Assembly: GCF_024979315.1 (NCBI RefSeq) | Contig: NZ_JANLCK010000007.1 | Coordinates: 142,540 to 206,539, forward strand | Direction of reading: 5' to 3' | Source: Herbiconiux oxytropis | GTDB lineage: Bacteria > Actinomycetota > Actinomycetes > Actinomycetales > Microbacteriaceae | DNA: 64,000 nucleotides | Shown: positions 55,020 through 63,868 of the stretch, in pieces | Layout of the letters: each line of letters begins with the position of its first letter | Position numbering within the stretch: the stretch's first letter is position 1 | Notes under the pieces: model-generated | Seen by the model: only the letters and a program-made list of their open reading frames with translations | Told to the model about the DNA's origin: nothing | The model's database searches: none | Made by a program: the position numbers and the translations under genes

Positions 55020-55853
55020 TCACTCATCCGACGGGCACGGGGGCAGGCCCGTGAGAGGTTCGCCGGGGCGCGGCTGGCCTGCGATGAGGAACTCGCCGAT
55101 GACCGTCTTGCCGTCGGATTCGTAGACCGGGATGTACTTGTCGATGTGGACTTCGCCCTCCATCCACTCGGCCGCCTCCTCGAGACTGGAGATGCTGCCG
55201 CCCGTCGCTTCGTTCTCCTCCTCCCAGCGGATGTACCCGGTCTTGCAGTTCGTGGCGCGGGCGGCGATGAGATCCGGTCCTGGATTCTCGTTCATCGCGT
55301 ACATGCGGGTGGAATCCGGGTCCCCTACCCCCGATCCGTAGGTCTCACCGGCCGCGTTGACACCGAACTCGGTCTTGATCTTCTTGCTGTAGGCGGCGGT
55401 GGCGGTCACCTCCGTGCCCGGCGCGAGCTCGAACAGCACGATGGACTGCTGCGAGAGGGTGAGCGGAATGGTGCCGCTTCGACCCGTGCCGATTCCCACC
55501 TCGCTGCAGTCCGCCCCTCCGTAGGTCTCCTGCGACCACGAGCCCTCCGTGTGGCAGACGATGGTGAAGCTGATGCTGTTGGCCCCTGCCGGCGGTGCGC
55601 CGAGGTCGAGGGTGCCGGTCTCCGTGAGCGTCGCCGTGACCTTCGCGCCGAACTGCTCGTAGGCCGGCGCCCCCGGAGGCGCCATCAGGGTGGCGGTGGC
55701 CACCCCTCCCGCGCCCGTCGCCAGCAGGATCCCGGCGAAGGCGGCGCCGAGCCAGATCCGGCGTCGGCGCGGTCTCCTGCCGAGCGCGACCTCGTCGACG
55801 AGTGCGGTGCGGAAGGCCTGGGAGAAGGTGGGGTCGAGTTCGAGGTCGTTCAT
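55020..55853 (-). CDS. Single-pass membrane protein coupled to an ECF sigma factor
   Basis: A 277-residue protein with a 30-residue cytoplasmic N-terminus ending in RRPRRRRIW, one helix (LGAAFAGILLATGAGGVATA), and a large outside domain with several cysteines, for example TIVCHTEG and GGADCSEVG. The gene overlaps the sigma factor stop, so it occupies the anti-sigma position, but the cytoplasmic part is too short for a ZAS domain. It may be a non-canonical regulator or a sigma-dependent surface protein. Unknown family. Confidence 0.75.
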   Translation of the reverse strand: MNDLELDPTFSQAFRTALVDEVALGRRPRRRRIWLGAAFAGILLATGAGGVATATLMAPPGAPAYEQFGAKVTATLTETGTLDLGAPPAGANSISFTIVCHTEGSWSQETYGGADCSEVGIGTGRSGTIPLTLSQQSIVLFELAPGTEVTATAAYSKKIKTEFGVNAAGETYGSGVGDPDSTRMYAMNENPGPDLIAARATNCKTGYIRWEEENEATGGSISSLEEAAEWMEGEVHIDKYIPVYESDGKTVIGEFLIAGQPRPGEPLTGLPPCPSDE

Positions 55854-56425
55854 GAGATGTCTCCTTGTCCGGAGAGTGCCGGTGCGATGGTGAGTCGGAG
55901 GCGCGCTTTCATGCGGGAGAGCCGCGTCTTGGCGGCTGCGGGGGTGAGCTTGAGGAGTTCGGCGGCTTCGCCGATGGGGTAGCCCTCCACGATCACGAGG
56001 GTGGCGAGACTCCGGTCGATGGGTCCGAGCTGCTGCAGGAGCCGGTGGAGGTCCTCCCCGAGGGGCGCCAGCCTGGCCAGCACCTCGTCCTCCACCGCCG
56101 GCAGGTGCTCGGTGCGCGGTATGCGGTCGAGGAGGGCCCGGTAGCGAGACGTGGCGCGCCGTGTGTTCGCCGCCGCGTGGCCCGCCGTCACGAGGAGCCA
56201 CGGCAGCAGCGACCCGTCGACGACTCGAACGCGAGTCCGCTTGCGCCAGAGCTCGAGGAACACGGTGCCCGTGACGTCCTCCGCGTCATGGCGGTCGAGC
56301 AGCAGCCTGAAAGCATGCCGGAAGACCCGATCCTTGTGCAGGTCGAAGATCTCTCCGAAGGCCTTCGCATCCCCCTCGAGCCCCCGACGCCAGATGCCGG
56401 CCTCGCTCGATTCTGTATCGCCCAT
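55850..56425 (-). CDS. ECF-subfamily RNA polymerase sigma factor
   Basis: A 191-residue extracytoplasmic-function sigma factor. Region 2 is visible as AFGEIFDLHKDRVFRHAFRLL with DAEDVTGTVFLELWRKR, and region 4 as LGPIDRSLATLVIVEGYPIG followed by EAAELLKLTPAAAKTRLSRMK. Start ATG 56425. Its stop overlaps the start of the membrane protein downstream. Divergent from a large membrane protein gene across 73 bases. No autoregulatory promoter motif could be identified with confidence. Confidence 0.92.
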   Translation of the reverse strand: MGDTESSEAGIWRRGLEGDAKAFGEIFDLHKDRVFRHAFRLLLDRHDAEDVTGTVFLELWRKRTRVRVVDGSLLPWLLVTAGHAAANTRRATSRYRALLDRIPRTEHLPAVEDEVLARLAPLGEDLHRLLQQLGPIDRSLATLVIVEGYPIGEAAELLKLTPAAAKTRLSRMKARLRLTIAPALSGQGDIS

Positions 56426-56498
56426 ACCCTGTATTGTCCGGATACCCGGGAAAGGTTACGTCTTCGGAGTGCGGCACAATGGGGCCAGGGGGTGCCGG

Positions 56499-57734
56499 AT
56501 GGCTGCACAGGAGCGCGACGTCGAGCGATGGCTGCGGGCGGTGGGCCTGCCGCTGTTCGTGCGCAAGGAGGCGCTGGGCGACCGGCTGGTGAGCCGGGTG
56601 GTGCCCTTCATGGTGTTCGCGCTGGTCGCCGGGCTGTTCGTGCAGCTCGGCGTCGACGCCGACATCGATGTCGAGCTCGATTCCACGATGATCGTGGCGC
56701 TGCTCGTCGGGTCGGTGCTGATCGTCGGAGTGGCGTTCGTGGCCGTGCCGATCGTGCTGGGGATGCTCTCTGCCCGGGTGCTCCGAGCGCACCCGCGAGC
56801 CGCTCTTCCCACCGGGATCGTCGTGCTCGTCTGCTACCTCGTCGTCCTGCCCGGCGTGACAGCCCTGACCTCACCGCTCGGGGAGGCCGCCTGGCACGCG
56901 GGGGTGCACCTGCTCATCGTGGCGGTCGCCGTGCTGCTCACCTGGCTCGGCGTCGGATCGCTGCTGGCGTGGGCGGCGCACGCGGCGCTGCGGCAGCTCA
57001 CGGCGATCGGGGCGCTCGTCACGCGCGCCCTCCCCATCCTCATGCTCGTCGTGGTGTTCGCGTTCTTCTCCAAGCCCCTGTGGGATGTCACGAGCACGAT
57101 GTCGCCCGCCCGCCTCGTGGCCGTCGCTCTCTTCTTCCTCGTGCTCGGCCTCCTCTTCGTCATCCCGGTCAGCCGGGTCGAGATGAAGGAGCTCGACGAG
57201 AGCATGGAACAGGCGGAACGCATCCGTCTCGTGCAGTCGTCGGGCCTCGCCGAACTCGACGGCTACGCCTCGACGCCGGGGCCCCCGCTCGCCCGGCGTG
57301 AACGCGTCAACCTGCAGGCCGTGCTCGTGCTCGCCCTCGTGCTCCAGACCCTGGTCTTCGCGGCGATCGTGTGCGTGTTCCTCATCGTGCTCGGCTCGTT
57401 CGCGTTCTCGCAGGAGGTGCTGCAGGCCTGGGTCGGCGACCGGCTCACCATGGTCGAGCTCTTCGGCGTGGAGGTCCCGTTCACGTGGGCTCTCGTCAAG
57501 ACGTCGATCTTCCTGAGCTGCGTCTCCTCCCTCAACTTCCTCGTGTCGGTCACGACCAACGCGGCCTACCGCACGGCGTTCTTCCACCCGCTCATCCACG
57601 ACGCCCGAGCAGGCCTCGCCGTGCGCGCCGCCTACCTCCGCCGCCACGAAGGAGTCGCCGCCGACGCCGCAGCCGGCATCGCCAGAGAGACGGACGAACC
57701 GGCTGCCGCACCCTTCGGGGAGAGCGCCGGCTGA
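56499..57734 (+). CDS. Multispanning membrane protein of unknown function
   Basis: A 411-residue integral membrane protein with about eight helices, including VVPFMVFALVAGLFVQLG near residue 28 and LVLALVLQTLVFAAIVCVF near residue 271. A central soluble loop of about 45 residues (VEMKELDESMEQAERIR) separates two membrane halves. Starts at ATG 56499 with AGGGGG just upstream. No transporter signature is recognisable. Divergent from the ECF sigma gene. Confidence 0.8.
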   Translation: MAAQERDVERWLRAVGLPLFVRKEALGDRLVSRVVPFMVFALVAGLFVQLGVDADIDVELDSTMIVALLVGSVLIVGVAFVAVPIVLGMLSARVLRAHPRAALPTGIVVLVCYLVVLPGVTALTSPLGEAAWHAGVHLLIVAVAVLLTWLGVGSLLAWAAHAALRQLTAIGALVTRALPILMLVVVFAFFSKPLWDVTSTMSPARLVAVALFFLVLGLLFVIPVSRVEMKELDESMEQAERIRLVQSSGLAELDGYASTPGPPLARRERVNLQAVLVLALVLQTLVFAAIVCVFLIVLGSFAFSQEVLQAWVGDRLTMVELFGVEVPFTWALVKTSIFLSCVSSLNFLVSVTTNAAYRTAFFHPLIHDARAGLAVRAAYLRRHEGVAADAAAGIARETDEPAAAPFGESAG

Positions 57735-57789
57735 CCCGGCACGACCACAGCGAGCCCCCGATGTCGACATCGGTGTGCCCGGACGCAAC

Positions 57790-58156
57790 TCACTGGTCGG
57801 GAACGACTCGGATCTCTACCTCGGCCTGGATCGTGGCCCCAACACAGTCCGGGGCGGGTTGGTCGCGACCGGTCAAGATCACCTCGAAGTCATGCACGCT
57901 CCGGCGTTCGATGCGCCTGCCGACGATTCTCCACCGTGTAGGTGGCGGTCACTTCGTCGCCCTGCGGCACCTGAACGCCCGGCGCACGCTCGACCTGCAT
58001 CTCCTGACCGGTGCGGGTCTCTCGATCAGAGCCTCCGAACAGACCGGGTGCGAAGATCTGCTGCAGTACGAGAAGGAGCCCGGCCACGACGATCACCACC
58101 CACGTGATCGGCCTCTTCAGCCAATCAGCAACAGTGTTCACATTCTTCTCAGCCAT
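57790..58156 (-). pseudogene. Frameshifted small membrane-anchored protein gene
   Basis: The first part encodes MAEKNVNTVADWLKRPITWV, a helix (VVIVVAGLLLVLQQIF) and an exported-looking segment up to GDEVTATYTV. In that frame a stop follows at 57890, but codon quality falls after about 57937. In the neighbouring frame the sequence continues as WRIVGRRIERRSVHDFEVIL, TGRDQPAPDCVGATIQAEVE and IRVVPDQ, with high GC at third positions, ending at 57790. One lost base near 57935 would explain this. Sequencing error is the alternative. Confidence 0.5.
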
Positions 58157-58328
58157 GTGCCCCTCCCTCCGCGGCCATCATAGTGAGCGACCTTCCTGCG
58201 CTCTCAACGAACGGCGCCGCCGTGCAGCACCTGTGACGAGAACGAGGCTCATGACGGCACTCCAGCCTCGCCCCACAAAGGTGACCGGCGGGCGTACGTT
58301 GGGCTGAGAGGCACGGCGTCGGGGGACT

Positions 58329-58679
58329 ATGGACCAGGTCAAGTGGTGGGCGGACTTCGTCTCGGGCGAGCTCGAGGGGACAGCGACGGTCGAGTACGAG
58401 GCGTTGTCGTCCCCGGAGGACGGCAGTGTGCCCGCTCGGGTGACGATCACTCCGCACAGGGCCGGCGCGATGTCACTGCGGGTCAGCGCCGGGGGTGGGG
58501 ACGTCTCGCCGGTCGATCTGCATCCGGAATCGAAGCGGTTGCACTCCGTGGCATCGTGGCTGCCGTACGCCGAGAGTCACGAACCCTCCTCCCTGTTCAG
58601 AAGATCCCCGGACTACGACCAGCTGCCGAGCGCGGCCTTCGTCATCAGCGCTTTCCCGTCGTGGAAGGCGCGTCCGTAA
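58329..58679 (+). CDS. Hypothetical protein
   Basis: A 116-residue soluble protein starting MDQVKWWADFVSGELEGTAT, with beta-strand patterns (RVTITPHRAGAMSLRVSAGG) and a C-terminal FVISAFPSW. No family recognised. GGGGG lies close upstream of the ATG. It stands alone between the frameshifted gene and the methyltransferase gene. Confidence 0.5.
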   Translation: MDQVKWWADFVSGELEGTATVEYEALSSPEDGSVPARVTITPHRAGAMSLRVSAGGGDVSPVDLHPESKRLHSVASWLPYAESHEPSSLFRRSPDYDQLPSAAFVISAFPSWKARP

Positions 58680-58717
58680 GTCTCCGTCTTGCCCGCCGTA
58701 CTCCCGACCACCCCGCG

Positions 58718-59326
58718 TCAGCGTGCTGTGCGGCGCCGGGCACTGACCGCCGCTTGGGGCCGCTGGTTCTCAGCTCTCCGCACGTGCGATTCGACGACAT
58801 CGAAGCCGGCGCGGCCCAGTTCCGCGCCGATCGCCTCCACGGGCCACCGGTAGGCCGGCGTCACGGCGTGGGCGAACCGCTCGACCACCGGGCCCTCGAA
58901 GAACCCGACCAGCAGCGCGCCTCCGGGCCTGATCACGCGCCCGAACTCGCGCAAGGGAACCTGCAGAGCGTTGGGCTCGTAGTGGATCAGCGAGTACCAC
59001 GACAGGATCCCTCCTACCGACCCGGTGTCGGCAGGGAGGGATTCGAGGCTGCCCGTGGCGAAATCGGCGGCGGGAAACGTGTCTCTGGCGTGAGCGATGA
59101 ACTCGGGCACCTGGTCGATGCCCCGAGCGGTCAAGCCCTGCCTGGTCAGGAGATCCGTCCAGTGACCCGGGCCGCAGCCGGCATCGATCACGACGCCCTC
59201 GACGCCGCTCGCCCAGGTGGACACGATCTGAAGATCCGACGGGTGCACCGAACTCATCGAACCCAGAAGCTCGATGTACTCCCTCGCCCTCGCAGAGTAT
59301 GCGTCGAGACTCACATCGTCAGCCAT
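58718..59326 (-). CDS. Class I SAM-dependent methyltransferase
   Basis: A 202-residue methyltransferase of the Methyltransf_11 type. The SAM loop is VVIDAGCGPGHWTDLL (motif I), then ARGIDQVPEFIAHAR for the acidic ribose contact and LIHYEPNALQ, with RVIRPGGALLVGFF as post-motif III. It starts with MADDVSLDAYSARAREYIE. Substrate unknown. The ATG at 59326 is followed upstream by 530 bases without an intact gene. Confidence 0.88.
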   Translation of the reverse strand: MADDVSLDAYSARAREYIELLGSMSSVHPSDLQIVSTWASGVEGVVIDAGCGPGHWTDLLTRQGLTARGIDQVPEFIAHARDTFPAADFATGSLESLPADTGSVGGILSWYSLIHYEPNALQVPLREFGRVIRPGGALLVGFFEGPVVERFAHAVTPAYRWPVEAIGAELGRAGFDVVESHVRRAENQRPQAAVSARRRTAR

Positions 59327-59856
59327 GCGACCGAGTCAAGCAGGTCCATGCGGCTCGCCCCGTCACAGAAGGGAATACGGTGCCGTCGTCGTCCACGCCG
59401 TCGCGTCGTGGGCCGCAACCAGGATTGCATTGTGGCAACTGGAGTTGCGCCCGCACTGCCTATTCCGACCGCACGCGGAGTCGAGCCGCCCGAGGAACGC
59501 CGCGATGCCGTCTGTGCGAGGCACGACGTGATCCCGGCTCCCAGATCCCCTCCGTGGGCTGTGTAGCGCTCGAAGCCGAACGTGACGGGAGTGCCGTCTA
59601 TCGTCGCGCTCTACGAGGGCAGTCCACCAATCATCCGCTGCTGCGCACCCCAGTCGACCCCATCGGCCTAATGCCAGGTGAGCCGCCGCAGAAAGCGAGG
59701 GTCCGCCCCGGCGACCGAACCCGCCACCGGCCACTCGGGCGCCCAGCTCGTAGCCCAGATCCTGCGATGGTGGTGGCCGGTTCGTGGTGTGCTCCGACGA
59801 TCCTCACCGGCCCAGCCGCACGGAACCGACCGCGACCAGCAGCTTCGCTCCTGGAG
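59327..59856. other. 530-bp region with gene remnants but no intact gene
   Basis: No frame here has a start, ribosome site and domain together. On the minus strand I see short stretches of good codon use in changing frames: an epoxide-hydrolase-like fragment at 59505-59601 and a C-terminal-looking piece ending APEWPVAGSVAGADPRFLRR near a stop at 59668. This looks like decayed coding sequence. Confidence 0.55.
59505..59640 (-). pseudogene. Remnant of an epoxide-hydrolase-like gene
   Basis: The minus-strand frame over 59601-59505 reads TPVTFGFERYTAHGGDLGAG and ITSCL. The phrase ERYxAHGGDxGAG is the nucleophile elbow of epoxide-hydrolase-type alpha/beta hydrolases, with Asp as nucleophile. Just upstream the neighbouring frame gives DDWWTALVERDD. 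Nothing else of the domain is intact, so this is a fragment. Short length keeps confidence low. Confidence 0.3.
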
Positions 59857-60441
59857 CTACCGCGTCTCAGGCCGGAATGGCGAAGGGGAGTGCACGGACA
59901 TCCAAGCGTCCCACAGCAGAGGGGGCTCCCTCTTATTCCTCATTCTGGTGGCCTCGCGGTTGATCTCCTGCAACGCTCTGATCTCCGGAACCGTCGCCTT
60001 CACCTCCTGCACGAAGAGGTAGAAGTTGGGGGCCGAGACGTGGATGATCGGCAGCTCGCCCTTGTGTCGAGCTGGAGCGCTCGCGCTGTGAGCGAAGATG
60101 TGTCGCAGATGGGGATGCCGTGCCGTGATGTCCTCTATCTGGGCTCGGCTCAGCAACGGATTGAGCGCGAGCTGTGCAACCACCGCAGGGTCCGGATCGT
60201 GCACCAAGACCGCGAGGACCTCGGGGGCAAGATCCTCCCGTTGAGCCAGCAATGATCTCGAGTGGGGTTCTCCGTGGGATGCAACCCAGAGGTCACTTCC
60301 CCCCTCAGGGACTCCAGGAGCCTGCGTGTCCATTCCCTTCGCCGTGTCGGCAGGTTCTGCGGACTCGTAGAATTGAGTGCTGACAGTATGGGTGCGGGGT
60401 GAGGCATCTGGCGTGATCGGTGTCGTCTTCTCCGCGTTCAT
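59857..60441 (-). CDS. Hypothetical protein with repeat-like helical segment
   Basis: A 194-residue protein. Residues about 60-115 form short helical repeats (LLAQREDLAPEVLAVLVHDP, then PAVVAQLALNPLLSRAQIED and ITARHPHLRHIFAHS) resembling variant leucine-rich or HEAT-like repeats in which decayed helices carry N-P-x-L. The N-terminal 45 residues are disordered; the C-terminal helix VPEIRALQEINREATRMR is charged. Start ATG 60441 with AAGGCGG upstream; ATG further in is possible. Function unknown. Confidence 0.62.
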   Translation of the reverse strand: MNAEKTTPITPDASPRTHTVSTQFYESAEPADTAKGMDTQAPGVPEGGSDLWVASHGEPHSRSLLAQREDLAPEVLAVLVHDPDPAVVAQLALNPLLSRAQIEDITARHPHLRHIFAHSASAPARHKGELPIIHVSAPNFYLFVQEVKATVPEIRALQEINREATRMRNKREPPLLWDAWMSVHSPSPFRPETR

Positions 60442-60497
60442 CGGGTTCGGACCGCCTTCGCTTTCTGATCGTGATCGTGATCGTGCATAGTGAACAC

Positions 60498-60860
60498 GTG
60501 AATGATGTCGATGCGGAGCTCGGCCGCGAGATCACCGAGAAGCTGAACGCGTCGATGCCCGACGTGGTCGTCGCAGCCGGCCGCGGACGACTCGCGACGA
60601 CTCTGCTCTTCACCGCAGCGTTCCTCGCCCCGGCCCTGGGTTTCCTCACCGCGATCTTCGGCTCTGCGCTCGTCGCCGTCCCCGGCTTCATGACGGTCAT
60701 CATCGTGATCGTGCTTCTGTTGATCGCGGCGATGGTGACGGCCTTGGTCATCGGTCTCCGCGCGAAGCGGGCGTTCAACCGCATCGCTGAGGTCGTCCGC
60801 CGTGAACACCACGCCGCCCTGGTCCGCGTGACGGATCGCCAGGTCTCCGTGCGCCTCTGA
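60498..60860 (+). CDS. Small two-helix membrane protein
   Basis: A 120-residue protein starting at GTG (VNDVDAELGREITEKLNASM), with two helices, LLFTAAFLAPALGFLTAIFG and FMTVIIVIVLLLIAAMVTAL, and a basic tail RAKRAFNRIAEVVRREHH. The GTG is chosen since the preceding frame overlaps the divergent gene and has no ATG. No known family. Convergent with the phosphatase gene 10 bases away. Confidence 0.6.
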   Translation: MNDVDAELGREITEKLNASMPDVVVAAGRGRLATTLLFTAAFLAPALGFLTAIFGSALVAVPGFMTVIIVIVLLLIAAMVTALVIGLRAKRAFNRIAEVVRREHHAALVRVTDRQVSVRL

Positions 60861-60870
60861 CGGGGCCCTC

Positions 60871-62313
60871 TCACCGCCACGCGTCCAGACTCTCGGCGGT
60901 GTCCAGGCCGGGGACTGCGGGAAGGTGGGGCGCCAACCGGTCGAGGGTGACCACCGTGACGTCGTCGTCACGATCGGTTCGTTCGGCCAGAGCTCGAATC
61001 CTGTCGACAGCGCTGTCAGACGTCGTCCCGGTGTCGGGTTCTCGCCGCAGCGCGAGGTCTGCGGCGAGATCCATCGACGCGAGCGACCCGTCGAAGAGGT
61101 CGAGCACCCCGTCGCTGAAGATGAGCAGCTTGTCGCCGACATCGAGAGACAACGTCTGAGTGGTCCAGCCGGTGTCGTCCGCAGAGGTGAGGTTGTTCAG
61201 GCCGAGCGGGAGGTTGGCCGATCGGATCGGCTCGTGGCTGCCGTCGGCGCGCACCACGACGGCGAGCCCGTGGCCGGCATCGAGCACCGTCAGCCGCCCG
61301 GTCTCGTGATCGAGGTGGGCGTGGAAGAGCGTCACGAACGAGTTGTTGCGCGCGAGGTCGTCGCCGACCGCCTTCATCATGCGCGGCACGGTGGTTCCGG
61401 GATCATCGGTGCGTGCGAGGCGGAGGCCGGCTCGCACGGTGGCGCCCAGCATCGCGGCCCCCGCGCCCTTGCCCATGACGTCACCGACGGTGATGACCAG
61501 GTGGTCCCCGGTGTCCTCCCAGTCGAAGAAGTCGCCGCTGAGGGTGCGACTCGGCACGCAGACTCCCGCGATCGAGAAGCCGTCACCGGTGAGGGGGCGA
61601 TCCGGCATGAGGTTCCGCTGCACCTGAGCGCCCTCGCTCAGCTCCCGTCTGATTGTCGAGGTCCTTGCGCGCAGGCGCCGCGCGGCTTCGTCGTGGCTGA
61701 GCTCGGCCATGCTGAACGACACGACGACGAGCACCAGCTGTGTGATGACGGTCGTCGTCGCATCACTCGTCAGCACGGCGGGAACCGCGACGCCACCCAG
61801 CGCAGCGAGATCCACCACGGCCTGGAGGCCGTAGTAGATCGACAGCACCGTGGATGCGATCAGCAGAGAACGCCGGGAGCGGGAGATGCGGCCATCGAGA
61901 AGGAACAGGTCGCGCGCCGCCAGACCCATGACCGCTGAGCTGACGATCGCCACGGCGAGGAAACCGGCCAGATCGTTCACCGCCGGATCGTCGAGAACCG
62001 TGACGATGCCCACGACGACGGCAGGAACAGCGAAGTGCCACCATCGGAGCGAACGCGCTTTCAGGGACCTGACCGCCCACCACGCCCACACCAGACCCAC
62101 GACGGTGAGTGCGTTGCCGACGGGTATGGCCCACATCTGCGCGGAGGTGCCGATCAGCAGGAACAGGGCGGATCCGGCCAGCAGGAATGCCAGAGCCGCG
62201 GTCCAGCCCAGACTGTAGCGCGACCGGGTGCGATGGAAGGACGACACGAACAGCACCAGGAGGGTGACTGCATTGAGGGCGAAGATGACCCTCAAGCTGA
62301 AGTCGTCCAACAT
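60871..62313 (-). CDS. Membrane-bound PP2C-type (SpoIIE/RsbU) phosphatase
   Basis: A 480-residue sensor phosphatase. Residues 1-200 form about seven membrane helices, for example LRVIFALNAVTLLVLFVSSF and WWHFAVPAVVVGIVTVL. A short linker helix (LRARTSTIRRELSEGAQVQRN) leads to the PP2C domain, with metal-binding GDFFDWEDTGDHLVITVGDV, VMGKGAGAAML, FVTLFHAHLD and ISDGVLDLFD-like LLIFSDGVLDLFD. Such enzymes dephosphorylate anti-sigma antagonist proteins. ATG 62313 is preferred because AAGGG precedes it; GTG 62391 lacks a site. No RsbV or RsbW gene is in the window. Confidence 0.85.
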   Translation of the reverse strand: MLDDFSLRVIFALNAVTLLVLFVSSFHRTRSRYSLGWTAALAFLLAGSALFLLIGTSAQMWAIPVGNALTVVGLVWAWWAVRSLKARSLRWWHFAVPAVVVGIVTVLDDPAVNDLAGFLAVAIVSSAVMGLAARDLFLLDGRISRSRRSLLIASTVLSIYYGLQAVVDLAALGGVAVPAVLTSDATTTVITQLVLVVVSFSMAELSHDEAARRLRARTSTIRRELSEGAQVQRNLMPDRPLTGDGFSIAGVCVPSRTLSGDFFDWEDTGDHLVITVGDVMGKGAGAAMLGATVRAGLRLARTDDPGTTVPRMMKAVGDDLARNNSFVTLFHAHLDHETGRLTVLDAGHGLAVVVRADGSHEPIRSANLPLGLNNLTSADDTGWTTQTLSLDVGDKLLIFSDGVLDLFDGSLASMDLAADLALRREPDTGTTSDSAVDRIRALAERTDRDDDVTVVTLDRLAPHLPAVPGLDTAESLDAWR

Positions 62314-62540
62314 ATCCGCGGCCCTTCGTCGCCATCGACCGTTCGGCCACACCGCTTCGAGTCGAGCGTTGAGAGGAACTGCTCTTCTCACAGTACGTCA
62401 CCCTTGAAACGGGGCAAGCCCTTGCTTCTACGCGACGTCAGATGGTGGAACTCTCCAGCACGCCGGCGCCGGCGCCGGGTTGCACCTCACGTAGCGTCAT
62501 GTGATGCAGTGGAGGTGATCCGCCCATCAGGAAGGCTCCC

Positions 62541-63458
62541 ATGTTCTCGTCCTTCACCCCGCCCCGCCAGGTCACGATCGGGGGTGCCGCGGCGTTCGTC
62601 GGCACCACACCGCGGGCGATCCGGCACTACCACCAGATCGGGCTGCTCCCCGAGCCCGAGCGGGGGAGCGATGACCGCCGGCGCTACGGCTACGACGAGA
62701 TGATCCGGCTGCTGTGGATCCGCCGGATGGCCGACGCCGGCATCGCCCTCGACGACATCCGCGACGCCTTCGCGAGCACGATCGGCGCTGGCGACGGCGC
62801 TGGCGCTGGCGCTGGCGACCGCGGCAGCTACAGCGACGATGACGGCGATGTCGCGCGCATCCTGAACCGGCTGGAGGCATCCCTCGTGGCCCGGCAGGCC
62901 GAACTCGAGCGGCAGCGCACCGCCGTGCAGCGCATGCGCGCTCAGGGCAGCAGGCTCGGTCTGCTCTCCGATCTCGTGAGCGACCGCCTGGCAGACCTGC
63001 CCGAGGGGGCGCTGCGGCAGGATGACCTCGACACCCTGCTCGTGACCGAGCGGATCTTCGGCGAGCTCGGCGCGTCCGTCCAGGCATCGCGCTTCATCGC
63101 CCTGGCCACCCACCCGCGCTTGCGGGAGGCATCCGACCGGGTCGACGCGGCCGAAGAGGCGCTCGATGACACGGTCGCCGTCGACGACCCGCGGGTGGCG
63201 GAGGTGGCCGCCCAACGGCACGCCTTCGAGGTCGCCCTTCGCGAGGTGCTCGAAAGCTCCGGCCTGGCGCAGAACGACGACGACCGGTTCGACGGCTGGG
63301 ACGAATCGCACCTCATTCCCGACGACACCCAGGCAGGTGCGACCTGTGGGTCGACGAGCCTCACCGAGGCCGTGCGGATGATGCCCTACGACTTCTCCCC
63401 GGCGCGCGTGCGGTGCATGGAGCTGGCCCTGGAACTCGACGGCCCCTTCGAGACCTGA
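62541..63458 (+). CDS. MerR-family transcriptional regulator
   Basis: A 305-residue regulator. The winged helix-turn-helix is VTIGGAAAFVGTTPRAIRHY with HQIGLLPEPERGSDDRRRYGYDE split over the wing, followed by a dimerisation coiled coil (NRLEASLVARQAELERQRTA). Residues 82-93 are a GAGDGAGAGAGD run from hexamer DNA repeats. The 190-residue C-terminal domain, with RFIALATHPRL, is an effector-binding region of unknown ligand. AGGAAGG at 62529 supports the ATG. Divergent from the phosphatase gene across 227 bases. Confidence 0.88.
   Translation: MFSSFTPPRQVTIGGAAAFVGTTPRAIRHYHQIGLLPEPERGSDDRRRYGYDEMIRLLWIRRMADAGIALDDIRDAFASTIGAGDGAGAGAGDRGSYSDDDGDVARILNRLEASLVARQAELERQRTAVQRMRAQGSRLGLLSDLVSDRLADLPEGALRQDDLDTLLVTERIFGELGASVQASRFIALATHPRLREASDRVDAAEEALDDTVAVDDPRVAEVAAQRHAFEVALREVLESSGLAQNDDDRFDGWDESHLIPDDTQAGATCGSTSLTEAVRMMPYDFSPARVRCMELALELDGPFET
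62784..62819 (+). repeat. Six in-frame hexamer repeats in the MerR gene
   Basis: Six units of GGCGCT or GGCGAC run from 62784 to 62819 and encode alternating Gly-Ala and Gly-Asp in the linker after the DNA-binding domain. Confidence 0.85.
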
Positions 63459-63503
63459 GTCGCCGCGCCGCGAGCATTCCCGCATCTCCGCCTCCAGACG
63501 GAT

Positions 63504-63809
63504 GTGACGGAGGCGCGAGAGCTCCTACGATCGCTACCGGAAAGGGCGCAGATGCAGAGCACGATGATGGCCACCATCTTCGGTGACCGCGAAGATCCGC
63601 GGGTGAGGTTGCAGGCATTGTTCGGCGGAACGCTGCCGGCCGGCGGTCAACCTCCCCGATCTGCAGTGGTGTGGGCTCGTGACGTGCTCAGCCGCAGCGG
63701 GTCCCTCGACTCCCACGACACCGTGATGAAGATCCGAGACCTCCGCAGGGCCGAGAAGCGACTGACGCTGAAGTCGGCGACGTTCCTCGCCGCTCACGTC
63801 GGCCCCTAG
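63504..63809 (+). CDS. Hypothetical protein
   Basis: A 101-residue soluble, basic protein from a GTG start: VTEARELLRSLPERAQMQST, then RDVLSRSGSLDSHDTVMKIRD with a charged C-terminal helix (RRAEKRLTLKSATFLAAHVG). No family recognised, no membrane segment. The start lacks a good ribosome site, so ATG codons within it are possible. Followed after 59 bases by copy 2 of the dispersed repeat. Confidence 0.45.
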   Translation: MTEARELLRSLPERAQMQSTMMATIFGDREDPRVRLQALFGGTLPAGGQPPRSAVVWARDVLSRSGSLDSHDTVMKIRDLRRAEKRLTLKSATFLAAHVGP

Positions 63810-63868
63810 AGCCCCGCACGATGTACGCGAAGCGCTCCTCAGGGTGGGAGTGTCTGTCTTCGCCGTGC

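Noticed and set aside
59363..59734. A 123-residue minus-strand open frame as a gene
   Set aside because: It has no ribosome site and poor codon bias. The better-coded fragments in the same region are in other frames, so it is a by-product of a decayed gene.
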